Assembly (NCBI GenBank): GCA_030065815.1
Contig: JASJCU010000010.1
Coordinates: 1-60,910 of the forward strand
Length of the DNA stretch: 60,910 nucleotides
Source: Gammaproteobacteria bacterium
GTDB taxonomy: Bacteria > Pseudomonadota > Gammaproteobacteria > Chromatiales > Chromatiaceae
Direction of reading: 5' to 3'
The position numbers were made by a program, and so were the translations under genes. A model generated the notes under the pieces. The model worked only from the letters and a program-made list of their open reading frames with translations, searched no databases and was not told where the DNA came from. Below are positions 7,739 to 16,562 of this stretch, one piece after another. Position 1 is the first letter of the stretch, and every line of letters starts with the position of its first letter.

Positions 7739-9809
7739 GCCGGACCCCGTAGTCCGGGCAATAGGCCAGCGCACAGCCATCGGCATCCAGCGCCGCGAAC
7801 TGGGCGCTGAGCGGCAACAGATCGAGATCGCCGTCGGCCCAGTCGCTGACGACGATGCAGTCACGATGCAGCACCAGGCGCCGATGCACTGGCACGCCGT
7901 AACCCCGGTGCGCACCCTGCAACACGTCGTCGCCGCAAATCTCCATGCGCGCCTGCGCCTGATCACCGAGCACCCAGGGCCCGTCATCGAGGGAGCCGGG
8001 CTCGCGGTCGGCGCCGTGCAGGCGCGGTGCGAAGTGTGCAGCGACGGACCGGTAGGCATCGCGCTCGGCGGCGTCGGCAGTGTAGCGGTAGGTACCGGGA
8101 TCGCCTACCCGATCGCGCCCGTCGAGATGCAGCGTGAGCGCCAGCTGGTCATTGTGGTCATGGTTGCCGGTGCCGGCGAGCCCTAGCGGACCACAGCGGA
8201 AACTCACGAGCAGGCCGTCGCCACGCCACAGGTAGAGTCCCCAACCAGGAAAGGCATACAGGCGCACCGTGTCGACGTCGACGTCGCGGCCAAGCGGGAT
8301 CTCCAGCACATCAGCCGACAGCGGTGGCACCGACGGCTGCGGTGCGTCTTCAACCTGCACCGCCGGCACCGCCGTGGGCCGTTCCAGCGACCGCCCGCGC
8401 GCCAGCGCCCGGACGATCCGCGCCTCGACGCAACCGTGAACCTCACCCCCGAACAGTGCGTCGAGCGCGTCGACGAGGTGGGCGTGATCGGCGCCGACCT
8501 CGCGGATGTCTTCGACCACCGCGGCGTCGACGAAGCGCTCGCGAAAGCGGCCCTCGGCCACGACTTCGAGTCGTGGGCACGGCTTGAAGAATCTGCCGCT
8601 GTCGTTGTCGCCGATCAACAGGGCCCGCCCATCCGGGCGCGACACCGCCCGGGTGAACGCCGCGGCCCGCGACAGCCGCACTACCAGTGCATCGGGCCAG
8701 CGGAAGGTGCCTTGCATAGCGTCCGTTCGCTGCCACGGCACCTGATGTAATACGAAGCCGCGTGGCAGCGGCAATGGCAGCACCGAACCTTCGCGCACCG
8801 CGCGCCAGCGCCGCGCGTCAATGCCAAGGAGCAGCGCGGAGGCATTGACGAGCATATCCAGCGACAGTCGATGATATGCCGTCGACGCCTCGAAGCCGCT
8901 GCCGTCGGCGTGGATCTGCGACACGCCCTCGGCGAGCAGCTCGCCGGCGGCGAACCGCAGCCATGCGTTGGTCTCGTCGTCGGCCGGCAGGGCCGCGGCG
9001 ATGAATGCCAACCCGCACAGGTTGGCCAGGTAATGGTTGCCGCGGCAGTGTGGATCCCATTCGAGATGCTCGATGATGAAGCGCCCGTGATCACGCAGGC
9101 TCGCGCCGGCACGCCCGGCGATCGACGCAATGTCCCGGCCGCCTGCATGCAGCACCGACAGCGCCAACACCCAGTTCGCCGCACGAATCGCGACATCCAT
9201 CGCGACCCGCCAGTTGACGCCGAAGCGCGGCGGGTTGGCAGCGATGAAATCGCGGATCTGGTTGTCGACCTCGTCGTGAAATGCCGTGGCATCGGCCGCG
9301 TCGGTGGCTTCGTCGATCGCCAGCAGCGCGAGCTGTAAGAGGTGCTGCATCCGCGACAGCTCCCACGGCACCTTGATATCGACACCCTTGCGCGGCCCGG
9401 GTCGGATCAGGCGCGCCCAGCGCGTCGCCGGAAACCGGTAACCGGAGCGCCTGTCGCAGTGCCAGTCGATTGCCTGATAGTCGCCAACGATCTCGCCGCG
9501 CACCACGGCGGTCATGCGGCGATTCGCGAACGTCGAACGGATCGACGGTCCGTACGGCCGGTTCCACTGCCGCCAGCCGCTGCCGAGCATGTCGAAGCGG
9601 TGCTCCAAGTAGTATTGTGCGAGGCGCGCCAGTCGCTCGCGTTCAACGTGCGTCGGCTCGAGGTGCGCACGCAGCCCGGGAGACAGTACCGGCGAGAAGC
9701 GGTCGGGAGTCAGCGAGTAGGTGCAGCGGAACTGGTCGAATACCAGACCGGTCGCCAGCCTGGCAAGGCGCAAAAAGCGGCCGGCAAGCCTACGCAGCCT
9801 AGGTAACAT
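7731..9809 (-). CDS. Heparinase II/III family polysaccharide lyase-like protein
   Basis: The 692-residue product has a helical (alpha/alpha toroid-like) N-terminal half with GNHYLANLCGLAF, then a beta-rich heparinase II/III C-terminal domain with GNHDHNDQLALTL and DPGTYRYT. The family cleaves uronic-acid polysaccharides by beta-elimination. Members inside capsule or exopolysaccharide loci are thought to trim or release the chain. I see no clear signal peptide; the N-terminus is basic and weakly hydrophobic, so its location is uncertain. It overlaps both neighbours (11 and 8 bp), so it belongs to the biosynthetic operon rather than to a scavenging system. Confidence 0.82.
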   Translation of the reverse strand: MLPRLRRLAGRFLRLARLATGLVFDQFRCTYSLTPDRFSPVLSPGLRAHLEPTHVERERLARLAQYYLEHRFDMLGSGWRQWNRPYGPSIRSTFANRRMTAVVRGEIVGDYQAIDWHCDRRSGYRFPATRWARLIRPGPRKGVDIKVPWELSRMQHLLQLALLAIDEATDAADATAFHDEVDNQIRDFIAANPPRFGVNWRVAMDVAIRAANWVLALSVLHAGGRDIASIAGRAGASLRDHGRFIIEHLEWDPHCRGNHYLANLCGLAFIAAALPADDETNAWLRFAAGELLAEGVSQIHADGSGFEASTAYHRLSLDMLVNASALLLGIDARRWRAVREGSVLPLPLPRGFVLHQVPWQRTDAMQGTFRWPDALVVRLSRAAAFTRAVSRPDGRALLIGDNDSGRFFKPCPRLEVVAEGRFRERFVDAAVVEDIREVGADHAHLVDALDALFGGEVHGCVEARIVRALARGRSLERPTAVPAVQVEDAPQPSVPPLSADVLEIPLGRDVDVDTVRLYAFPGWGLYLWRGDGLLVSFRCGPLGLAGTGNHDHNDQLALTLHLDGRDRVGDPGTYRYTADAAERDAYRSVAAHFAPRLHGADREPGSLDDGPWVLGDQAQARMEICGDDVLQGAHRGYGVPVHRRLVLHRDCIVVSDWADGDLDLLPLSAQFAALDADGCALAYCPDYGVRHA

Positions 9810-11424
9810 CGTCACCGACGAGCTGTTCGAGCCTGTCGAGTATCCGCCGCGTGTGGTCCCGCCACGTATGGCGCCGCACGGCTGTCGCACGCGCCTTGTC
9901 GCCCAGTCGTTGCGCCAACGCCGGCTGATCGAGCAAGCAAAAGATCGCCGCGGCGATTGCCTGCGGGTCGCCGGGCGGCACCAGCAGTGCGGTCTCGCCA
10001 TCGTCGAGTACCTCGCCGATCTGTGCCAACCGCGACGCGACGATCGGCCGACCCATCGCCATGTACTCGAAGAGTTTTGTCGGCGAACCGAAGAACTCGC
10101 TGCCATCCGGATTCGGCACATGCGGCGAGACGAGGATATCGCAGGCGGCCAGGTAGTCCGGACCGGCCTGCTGCGCCACCCGCCCCGGCAGCGCCACGAG
10201 CTCGTCGACATCGCCGCGTTTGATTGCCCGCTGCACCGCCGGCATCTCCTGCCCGTCACCGACCATCATCAGCCGTACGCGATCGCGCAGTGCCGGATGC
10301 TCGTCGACCAGCAGCGCGAAGGCGTCGACCAGGACCTCGGCACCATGCCATGGGCCGAACGTGCCAATGAAACCGATCACGGTCTTGCCGTCCAGCGCCA
10401 GACGCCCCTTGACATTCGCTGCGGGACGGTCAGGCCGGTAGACGTCGGTATCCACGCCATTCGGATTCACCAGGATGCGATCGCGCGACACGCCGCGCGC
10501 CGTAATCTCGTCGGCGAGAACCTCGCTGACGACGACCACGAGGTCGGCGCGGGCCAGGTTCAGGTCCTCGATGCGCCGTGCGGTCGCTTCGTCACGCAAG
10601 GCGCGTCCCCAGTTGCGGCTCACCCACACCTCGGAACCGTTGTACTCGATCACCAGCGGGACATCCCAGCGCTCCGCGGCGAGCACGCCGACAAGGTTGT
10701 GCACGCTGTAGCGCTGGTAGACGAATCGCGGTGCAGCATCATCGAACAGTGCACCCAAGCGATCGAGCGTCGGCAGGTTCATCAACAGTGCGTTCGCCTC
10801 GGGCACGTCGCGCAGGCTTGCATCCGGCTTGACGATCGTCCAGTCGGCGGCATCGGCAACCGTCGGGATGCGATCGGTGGACACGATGCGCACGCCGCCA
10901 GGTCGCTTTGCCAACTCGTTGACGACGCCGGCGATGTGGGTCACGGACCCACCGGACCGCAGGCCGAAGACCAGGTCGGTGCGCAGATAGAGCGGTGCGC
11001 CCGGTCCCCGACGCTTGGCAAACGGACCGGCCCGTTCGAGTCCGTCGATCACGGGACCCAGGCGTCGCCGCGCGCGCGCGCTGCGCCACGTCGCCTTCAG
11101 CCGTCGGTAAGCTAAGCGCAGCAGGTCGGTGGTGGTCAACGCCTCGCGTCTACCCTGCTCGTCCTCGAATCGGCAGCGCCCGGTCGCCAGCAGCCGCATC
11201 AGCAGCGCTTTGTTGAACGGCTTGCGCATCAGTTCGATGTCGTGCGTCCTGATCCGGACATCGCCGTAGCGCAGCGCATCGTGGCGCAGCAGGTCGACAA
11301 AGCCACGGGTCACGAACTCGTCGAGCTGACGTCGGACGCCGTCGACCGGGCTGTCGAGCTGGACGCTGGCGTCGAGCAGCAGGAGCTCCGGCCTGGGCAA
11401 CCGTCGTTGGCGTTCCCTGTCCAT
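9799..11424 (-). CDS. Large GT4-family glycosyltransferase with N-terminal extension
   Basis: At 541 residues it is about 150 longer than its GT4 neighbours. The glycosyltransferase part begins near residue 150 (LRTDLVFGLRSGGSVTHIAG) and includes NPNGVDTDVY, FIGTFGPWHG and SPTKLFEYMAMGRPIVA. The first 150 residues, rich in Arg and Leu with ELMRKPFNKALLMRLL, match nothing I recognise. They may be an accessory domain that binds the acceptor or a partner. The start codon abuts the stop of the next upstream methyltransferase with no gap. The enzymatic class is secure, the specificity unknown. Confidence 0.85.
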   Translation of the reverse strand: MDRERQRRLPRPELLLLDASVQLDSPVDGVRRQLDEFVTRGFVDLLRHDALRYGDVRIRTHDIELMRKPFNKALLMRLLATGRCRFEDEQGRREALTTTDLLRLAYRRLKATWRSARARRRLGPVIDGLERAGPFAKRRGPGAPLYLRTDLVFGLRSGGSVTHIAGVVNELAKRPGGVRIVSTDRIPTVADAADWTIVKPDASLRDVPEANALLMNLPTLDRLGALFDDAAPRFVYQRYSVHNLVGVLAAERWDVPLVIEYNGSEVWVSRNWGRALRDEATARRIEDLNLARADLVVVVSEVLADEITARGVSRDRILVNPNGVDTDVYRPDRPAANVKGRLALDGKTVIGFIGTFGPWHGAEVLVDAFALLVDEHPALRDRVRLMMVGDGQEMPAVQRAIKRGDVDELVALPGRVAQQAGPDYLAACDILVSPHVPNPDGSEFFGSPTKLFEYMAMGRPIVASRLAQIGEVLDDGETALLVPPGDPQAIAAAIFCLLDQPALAQRLGDKARATAVRRHTWRDHTRRILDRLEQLVGDDVT

Positions 11425-12210
11425 TCAGGTCCTCTCAAACTCCAGATACCAACCGCTGGCCAACGCCGGGATGCGCCCGCCCAGCCAGTTGTTGAACCGT
11501 GTGACCGGGTCGATCCCGGTCCACAGAAGATTGCTGAGCTGGCCGGAAAACAAACTGCTACCGGTGAAGCCGACTTTGCGGAAGCCATAGCTCTCGACGC
11601 GACGGGCGAGGCTGCGGTGACGAAAACGCTGTACATGCGGCGACGCGTCCAGCGAAGAAAGGTAGGGATCAACGATCTGCTCGATCCGATAGCCGCCGAC
11701 CTTGATCTTGACGAAACGCACGCCGCGTTCGAACCACGAACCCGCGAGCAGGCCGCCGAGGCCGGATCGATTCCAGACCCAGGACTCTGCTTCGTACCAG
11801 CCGTAACCGTTGGGCACCGTCACCAGTAGCCTGCCACCGGCATCCAGGAGACCGGCGAGCTGCCCAAGGAGCCCGTCCAAGGCCGGCTCCGGCAGGTGCT
11901 CCAGCACCTCGGACACGATCAGCACATCGACGCGTGCATCGACATCTGTCAGCGACCCGACCCGCAGCACCGCGGGATCAACGCCGAGTTCGGTTGCGAT
12001 CGCCTTTCCGTGATCGATGCTGGCGGTATCACGGTCGATACCGCGAATGTCGAAACCGGCTTGCGCCAGCGGCAGCGTGATCATCGCGCCCGTCCCGCAG
12101 CCGACCTCGAGCAGGCGGTCGCGCGCGGTCACGCGACTCGCGATCCACGCCAGGCGCTTCTGGCTGGCGTAGACGTTCTCAGGTCTACCGTCCATCCAGC
12201 TGCCCTTCAT
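11425..12210 (-). CDS. Class I SAM-dependent methyltransferase
   Basis: The 261-residue product carries motif I as LLEVGCGTG at residues 33-41, then IRGIDRD and VSEVLEHLPEP, a Methyltransf_11/23-type core. I set the start at the ATG at 12210 because GGGAGCAGGAC sits at ribosome-binding distance; longer readings add low-complexity sequence. The C-terminal third (WNRSGLGG, YRIEQIVDPYLSS) is probably the acceptor-binding part. Placement between the flippase and glycosyltransferase genes suggests sugar O- or N-methylation, but no substrate can be named. Confidence 0.82.
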   Translation of the reverse strand: MKGSWMDGRPENVYASQKRLAWIASRVTARDRLLEVGCGTGAMITLPLAQAGFDIRGIDRDTASIDHGKAIATELGVDPAVLRVGSLTDVDARVDVLIVSEVLEHLPEPALDGLLGQLAGLLDAGGRLLVTVPNGYGWYEAESWVWNRSGLGGLLAGSWFERGVRFVKIKVGGYRIEQIVDPYLSSLDASPHVQRFRHRSLARRVESYGFRKVGFTGSSLFSGQLSNLLWTGIDPVTRFNNWLGGRIPALASGWYLEFERT

Positions 12211-12292
12211 GTCCTGCTCCCACCGCCACTGGCGATGCGAGCGGGTTGCCGTAGATCCGCGCTCGTTCGGCAAGGTTGCGCGACCGGCTGCA

Positions 12293-13558
12293 TCACGGCA
12301 CCGCGTATTCGGCGCGCCGGGTCCAAAACAGGTAGACCAGGCTTGTGAGAAACATTCCGCCATAACTGACACTCGCCGCTATTGCAGCGCCCGCGACACC
12401 GTGGTCTGCGATCAGCACCGGCGCCAACGCGAGCTTCGTCAGCAGCGCTATCAGCGGGCCGACGATAACCACTGGCGGCATACCCTCAGACGCGAAGTAA
12501 TTCATCAGGATCGCGTTTATCGACAGGCACACGGCGCCGGGTACGAGCCAGTGGTACGGCACCACCGACGCAGCGAACTGATCGCCAAACAGCGTGACCA
12601 ATACGGGCGCGGCCAGCGGTAGCGACAGCAAACCGGCAAAGCCCACGGCGACGGCGATCCAGAACGCTGTGCGACTGGCCAGGTGCCAGCGCACCGCGGC
12701 GTCGCTTTCCGACGACAGGCGCGGAAACAGAATACTGCCGGTGACGACCGCGAGCATACCGAGCAACTCGGCGAGTGTCGCAGCGATCGCGAAGTGCCCG
12801 GCTGCCTCGGCGCCGCGATAATGATCGACGAGCAACAGATCGATGCGTAGCGCCAGAAGCATCAACAGCATCGATACGTATGACCGCAGGCTAAATCCGA
12901 GATGAGTGCGAAATCTTCGCACCGACAGGCCGATTGACCCACCTTTGCGGTACAGCCAGGCGATCATCGACGCACCGATGCCTGCGGCGACGACCAGCGA
13001 CGCACCATAGACGGTCACTGCGCTCTCGACGCCCACGAGCACCAGTACTATCAGCAACCCCAGATTCGCGCCATTGCTGAGCAGGTCAACGCGATTGAAA
13101 CGGGCGGTGTCGTACAGCCCCAGGTAGAGGTTCTGCAGCAACCCGAACGCCGCGAACAGCGGTATACCAAGCGCCGCCAGCCACAGCAGCACGCCTTCCA
13201 GCGACCGGTGCGGGCCAGCTCCGCCGAACCACAACACCACCACGACGGCACACACGCTACCTGCCAGTAAACTGATCGCGAGGCTGTTGCCGAGCAAAAC
13301 CGGCAATCGCGCGGGATCCTTGGCCAGTTGGTAGGTGTTCGCGGCATGCAGTCCCAGCATGCTGACTTGGGCACCGATCATCGCAACGACCGACGCAACA
13401 CCGTATGCCCCGCGCCCCGAGGGGCCGAGCGTACGTGCGATGATCACGCTGCTGAGCAGCGACACGATGATCAACACCAGGCGGGTCGCAAACGTCTGTC
13501 CGATGCGGCGCAGCAGGTCGCCGGCCACGGAATCCGCGTCCACGAGACTACGCCACAT
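12293..13558 (-). CDS. Wzx-like polysaccharide flippase (MOP superfamily)
   Basis: A 421-residue membrane protein with about twelve hydrophobic helices and the N-terminal RTLGPSGRGAYG pattern shared by O-antigen and exopolysaccharide translocases. Wzx proteins flip undecaprenyl-linked repeat units across the inner membrane. The ATG at 13558 (MWRSLVDADS) fits the family start best; a 32-residue longer reading is Arg/Pro rich and unlikely. It is the only export-related gene of the cluster: no Wzy polymerase, Wza channel or Wzc kinase is visible. Confidence 0.85.
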   Translation of the reverse strand: MWRSLVDADSVAGDLLRRIGQTFATRLVLIIVSLLSSVIIARTLGPSGRGAYGVASVVAMIGAQVSMLGLHAANTYQLAKDPARLPVLLGNSLAISLLAGSVCAVVVVLWFGGAGPHRSLEGVLLWLAALGIPLFAAFGLLQNLYLGLYDTARFNRVDLLSNGANLGLLIVLVLVGVESAVTVYGASLVVAAGIGASMIAWLYRKGGSIGLSVRRFRTHLGFSLRSYVSMLLMLLALRIDLLLVDHYRGAEAAGHFAIAATLAELLGMLAVVTGSILFPRLSSESDAAVRWHLASRTAFWIAVAVGFAGLLSLPLAAPVLVTLFGDQFAASVVPYHWLVPGAVCLSINAILMNYFASEGMPPVVIVGPLIALLTKLALAPVLIADHGVAGAAIAASVSYGGMFLTSLVYLFWTRRAEYAVP

Positions 13559-13614
13559 GGCTGACCCCGCAAACCAGGGCTGTCGCGCTGCGCGGCACAC
13601 GGGCCGCACGTGCG

Positions 13615-14448
13615 TCAGCGGTCTGCCTTGGTCGCCCGCGCAACAAGGTACCAACCCAGCAAAGGCTCGAGCGGCCGCTCGAGGAATCGTGGCAGCAGTC
13701 GACCGAAGACCGACAGGTGCTCACGCTTGAAATGCCCGACTGAAAACTCCACCGACGAGAAATCGGCCAGCATGCAGCGCAACTGCCGCGCGCTGTATGT
13801 CTTCACCAGCGGCTTGATCGTCTTACCGTCGGCGCCGTACTCGACGGTGGCCATCAGGCCATCGTAGCCAAGACGCCAAAGCCTGCGCCGCAGGATGCCG
13901 TCCACCAATAACTTGGCAACGACATGAAACGCACTGTAGCGGCGGTACATACCGAGGATCAACGTACCGCCCGGGCGCAACACGCGATAGGCTTCGGACA
14001 GGCAACGCACCGTATCCGGTGTATGGTGCAGCACACCGAACGAATAGACGATGTCGAAGCTCGCGTCGGGAAAATCCAATGCCGCGGCATCGCCCAGGCG
14101 CAGCTCGACCTTTTGCTCGTGCAACGCGAAGTTCTTTTTCGCCAGCCGGTGGTGCTCTTCGGTGATATCGACTCCGTAGACCTCGGCGCCGGCCTCGGCG
14201 AATGTCAGCAGATCACTGCCGATGCCGTGGCCGATCTCCAGCAGGCGCTTTCCCCGAGCCTCGGTGAACGGTATCAGCCGGTTCATCCACGGGTCACTGT
14301 CTTGGTAACGGCTGCGACGGATCTCGTCGAAATAGGCTCGTGACTCCGGCTCCAGACCGGCGAGGTAGTCGCCGGTCCCGCAGGGCGTCGCGTTCCATTG
14401 CTTTCTGGTCTGCTGCTTATAGCTGTCAGGTGTCGGTTCCGCAGTCAT
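13615..14448 (-). CDS. Class I SAM-dependent methyltransferase
   Basis: The 277-residue product has the core LLEIGHGIGSD at residues 69-79, VYGVDITEEH, DIVYSFGVLHHTPD and RVLRPGGTL, a Methyltransf_11 fold. The N-terminal KQQTRKQWNATPCG and the start-stop overlap with asnB (ATGA at 14445-14448) fit methyltransferases often seen beside AsnB-type genes in glycan loci. The C-terminal YSARQLRCML segment is probably acceptor-binding. The substrate is unknown. Confidence 0.82.
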   Translation of the reverse strand: MTAEPTPDSYKQQTRKQWNATPCGTGDYLAGLEPESRAYFDEIRRSRYQDSDPWMNRLIPFTEARGKRLLEIGHGIGSDLLTFAEAGAEVYGVDITEEHHRLAKKNFALHEQKVELRLGDAAALDFPDASFDIVYSFGVLHHTPDTVRCLSEAYRVLRPGGTLILGMYRRYSAFHVVAKLLVDGILRRRLWRLGYDGLMATVEYGADGKTIKPLVKTYSARQLRCMLADFSSVEFSVGHFKREHLSVFGRLLPRFLERPLEPLLGWYLVARATKADR

Positions 14449-16412
14449 GGATTGAGGGCTCCGGTCTGGACCATCGACGCTACCACCGGCGCCTCGTGCG
14501 AAACGCTCGGCGATTCGTCGATGAAGCGGCGCCACCACAACGCCAGGTTCAGCAACAACCACAGCCCTCCGGCGTCCTTGCGCTCTATCAGTCCGTCGAC
14601 GAAGTCGCGGTTCAGCAGGCCGGTGCTGTCGCAAAACTGGCGGATTTCGGCGGCGACACGTTCGCCGACGTGCGAGAACAGGTATTCGTACACCGGTACG
14701 CCAAAGCCCTGCTTTTTGCGGTCGATCAACGCATCCGGAATAACGCCGCGGACGGCGCGTTTGAGTATGTGCTTGGAGTCGCCGCCGCGTGTCTTGACGG
14801 CCTCCGGGATACTGAGGGCGAGTTCGACGAACTCGTGATCGAGGAATGGCACCCGTGCCTCGAGTCCCACGGCCATGCTCATCTTGTCGACGCGCATCAG
14901 TAGCAGCTCGGGCAGCCGGTAGTTCAGGTCGACATAGCTCATCCAGTGCAGGATCGACGGCTCCCAGGCAGACTGGCGAAAGCGCTGCCACATCGGTTCC
15001 AGCACCTCCCACGAATCGACGCCGTTCACGGCATCGCTGACATGGGGTGCCAGCAGCGCCTGCTTCTGGGGATACGTAAAGCGCTCTGCACCACCCCAGA
15101 AGACCGGTCGACCGGCACACGAGCGGCGCAGCCACTCGTAGTAGCGACTCTGTGTACGCCCATGCGCGTCGAGACTCCCGAGCAGGGCGCGTTTGAACAG
15201 CTGCGGCACCGGCAGATCGTCGAGCTGCTGGACCCGACGCAAGGTCCGCCACGCCGGATACCCCCAGAACAGCTCGTCGGCGCCCTCGCCTACCTGGCAG
15301 ACCTTGACGCCGTGACGGCGGGCCAGCTGCGAGACGTAGTACACCGGCACGCATACCGGGTCGGCGAGCGGCTCATCCTGGTGCCACACCATGGTCTCGA
15401 GCAGCGCCAAGACATCATCTGCGTTGAGCTGTCGCTCGTGGTGATCGGCGCCGATCTGCTGTGCCATCATGCGTGCGTACTCGAACTCGTTGCGATACGT
15501 CTCGCACTGTTCCTCGTAACCGACGCTGAACGTCTTGATCGGATGGGTGCAGTGCTCGGCGAACAGCGCCGCGTTGGTGCTCGAATCGATGCCTCCGGAC
15601 AGGAAAATGCCCACCGGAACGTCGGCCATCGCACGCAGGCGAACGGCCGTCTTGAGCTCGTCGAGTACCTGATCGGCGATGTCCTGCTCAGCGCGCGCGG
15701 CGAGCGGCCGGGCGTTCTGCCAGGCATCCCAGTAGCGCGTCTCCGTTGTCTCGCCGTTCGATTCCACGCGCAGCCAGGTGCCGGGCGCCAGCTTCGCGAT
15801 GCCACGGAACAGGGTCATTGGCGCCGGCGTCGCCAGGAAGCTCAGGTAGTGGACCAGCGCCTGCTCGTCCAACCGCCGTTCGACGCCCGGATCCTGCAAC
15901 AGCGCCTTGATCTCGGACGCAAACGCCAGCCGATCGCCGGACCGCGTGTAGTACAGCGGCTTGACACCGATACGATCGCGGACCAGCCAAAGCCGGCGCT
16001 CACGGGCATCCCATAGCGCGAATGCGAACATGCCGCGGAATCGCGATACACAGTCGATGCCCCAGGTTCGAAATGCCTGCAGGATCACCTCTGTGTCCGA
16101 GTGATCGGTCTGCCAGTCCGTGCAGCCAAGCCGCGTCAGTTCGCGCCGTAACTCGACGTGGTTGTAGATCTCGCCGTTGAAGGTCAGGCTGAAACGACCG
16201 TCGGGCGAGACCATCGGCTGGGCCGCGGCGTCGCTGAGATCGACGATCGCGAGGCGGCGGTGCGCCAACCCGACGCGGCCGTCGGATGAGATCCAGCTGC
16301 CTGCGCCGTCCGGACCCCGGTGCGTCATGCTATCGCGCATGCGCAGGAGTAGATCGCCATCTGCACGCCTGCCGTTAGGCTCGAACTGCAGGATTCCGGC
16401 GATGCCGCACAT
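14445..16412 (-). CDS. asnB: AsnB-type glutamine-dependent amidotransferase
   Basis: The 655-residue product matches class B asparagine synthetases. The mature N-terminal nucleophile would be Cys2 (MCGIAGIL). The glutaminase domain has RHRGPDG-type THRGPDG at 30-35 and SLTFNGEIYN at 75-84. The synthetase domain carries the ATP-pyrophosphatase loop LSGGIDSS at 271-278. In polysaccharide loci such enzymes may amidate uronic acids or other sugar carboxyls rather than make asparagine; that is inference from context. The start was chosen because the catalytic Cys must follow the Met, and GGAGG lies upstream. Confidence 0.88.
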   Translation of the reverse strand: MCGIAGILQFEPNGRRADGDLLLRMRDSMTHRGPDGAGSWISSDGRVGLAHRRLAIVDLSDAAAQPMVSPDGRFSLTFNGEIYNHVELRRELTRLGCTDWQTDHSDTEVILQAFRTWGIDCVSRFRGMFAFALWDARERRLWLVRDRIGVKPLYYTRSGDRLAFASEIKALLQDPGVERRLDEQALVHYLSFLATPAPMTLFRGIAKLAPGTWLRVESNGETTETRYWDAWQNARPLAARAEQDIADQVLDELKTAVRLRAMADVPVGIFLSGGIDSSTNAALFAEHCTHPIKTFSVGYEEQCETYRNEFEYARMMAQQIGADHHERQLNADDVLALLETMVWHQDEPLADPVCVPVYYVSQLARRHGVKVCQVGEGADELFWGYPAWRTLRRVQQLDDLPVPQLFKRALLGSLDAHGRTQSRYYEWLRRSCAGRPVFWGGAERFTYPQKQALLAPHVSDAVNGVDSWEVLEPMWQRFRQSAWEPSILHWMSYVDLNYRLPELLLMRVDKMSMAVGLEARVPFLDHEFVELALSIPEAVKTRGGDSKHILKRAVRGVIPDALIDRKKQGFGVPVYEYLFSHVGERVAAEIRQFCDSTGLLNRDFVDGLIERKDAGGLWLLLNLALWWRRFIDESPSVSHEAPVVASMVQTGALNP

Positions 16413-16562
16413 CTCAGTTACCGCCCTCCGAACCGCTCGAGCCCGTCCCGCCGCTGCGACCGGTTGCCGGTGCCGGGCAGTCCTTGGCATGGCGATGCTG
16501 CGAGCACGCACGCCTGGCGACACCGTCTGATCGTGAGATAGTGCTCATGGCTCGACATCCGG

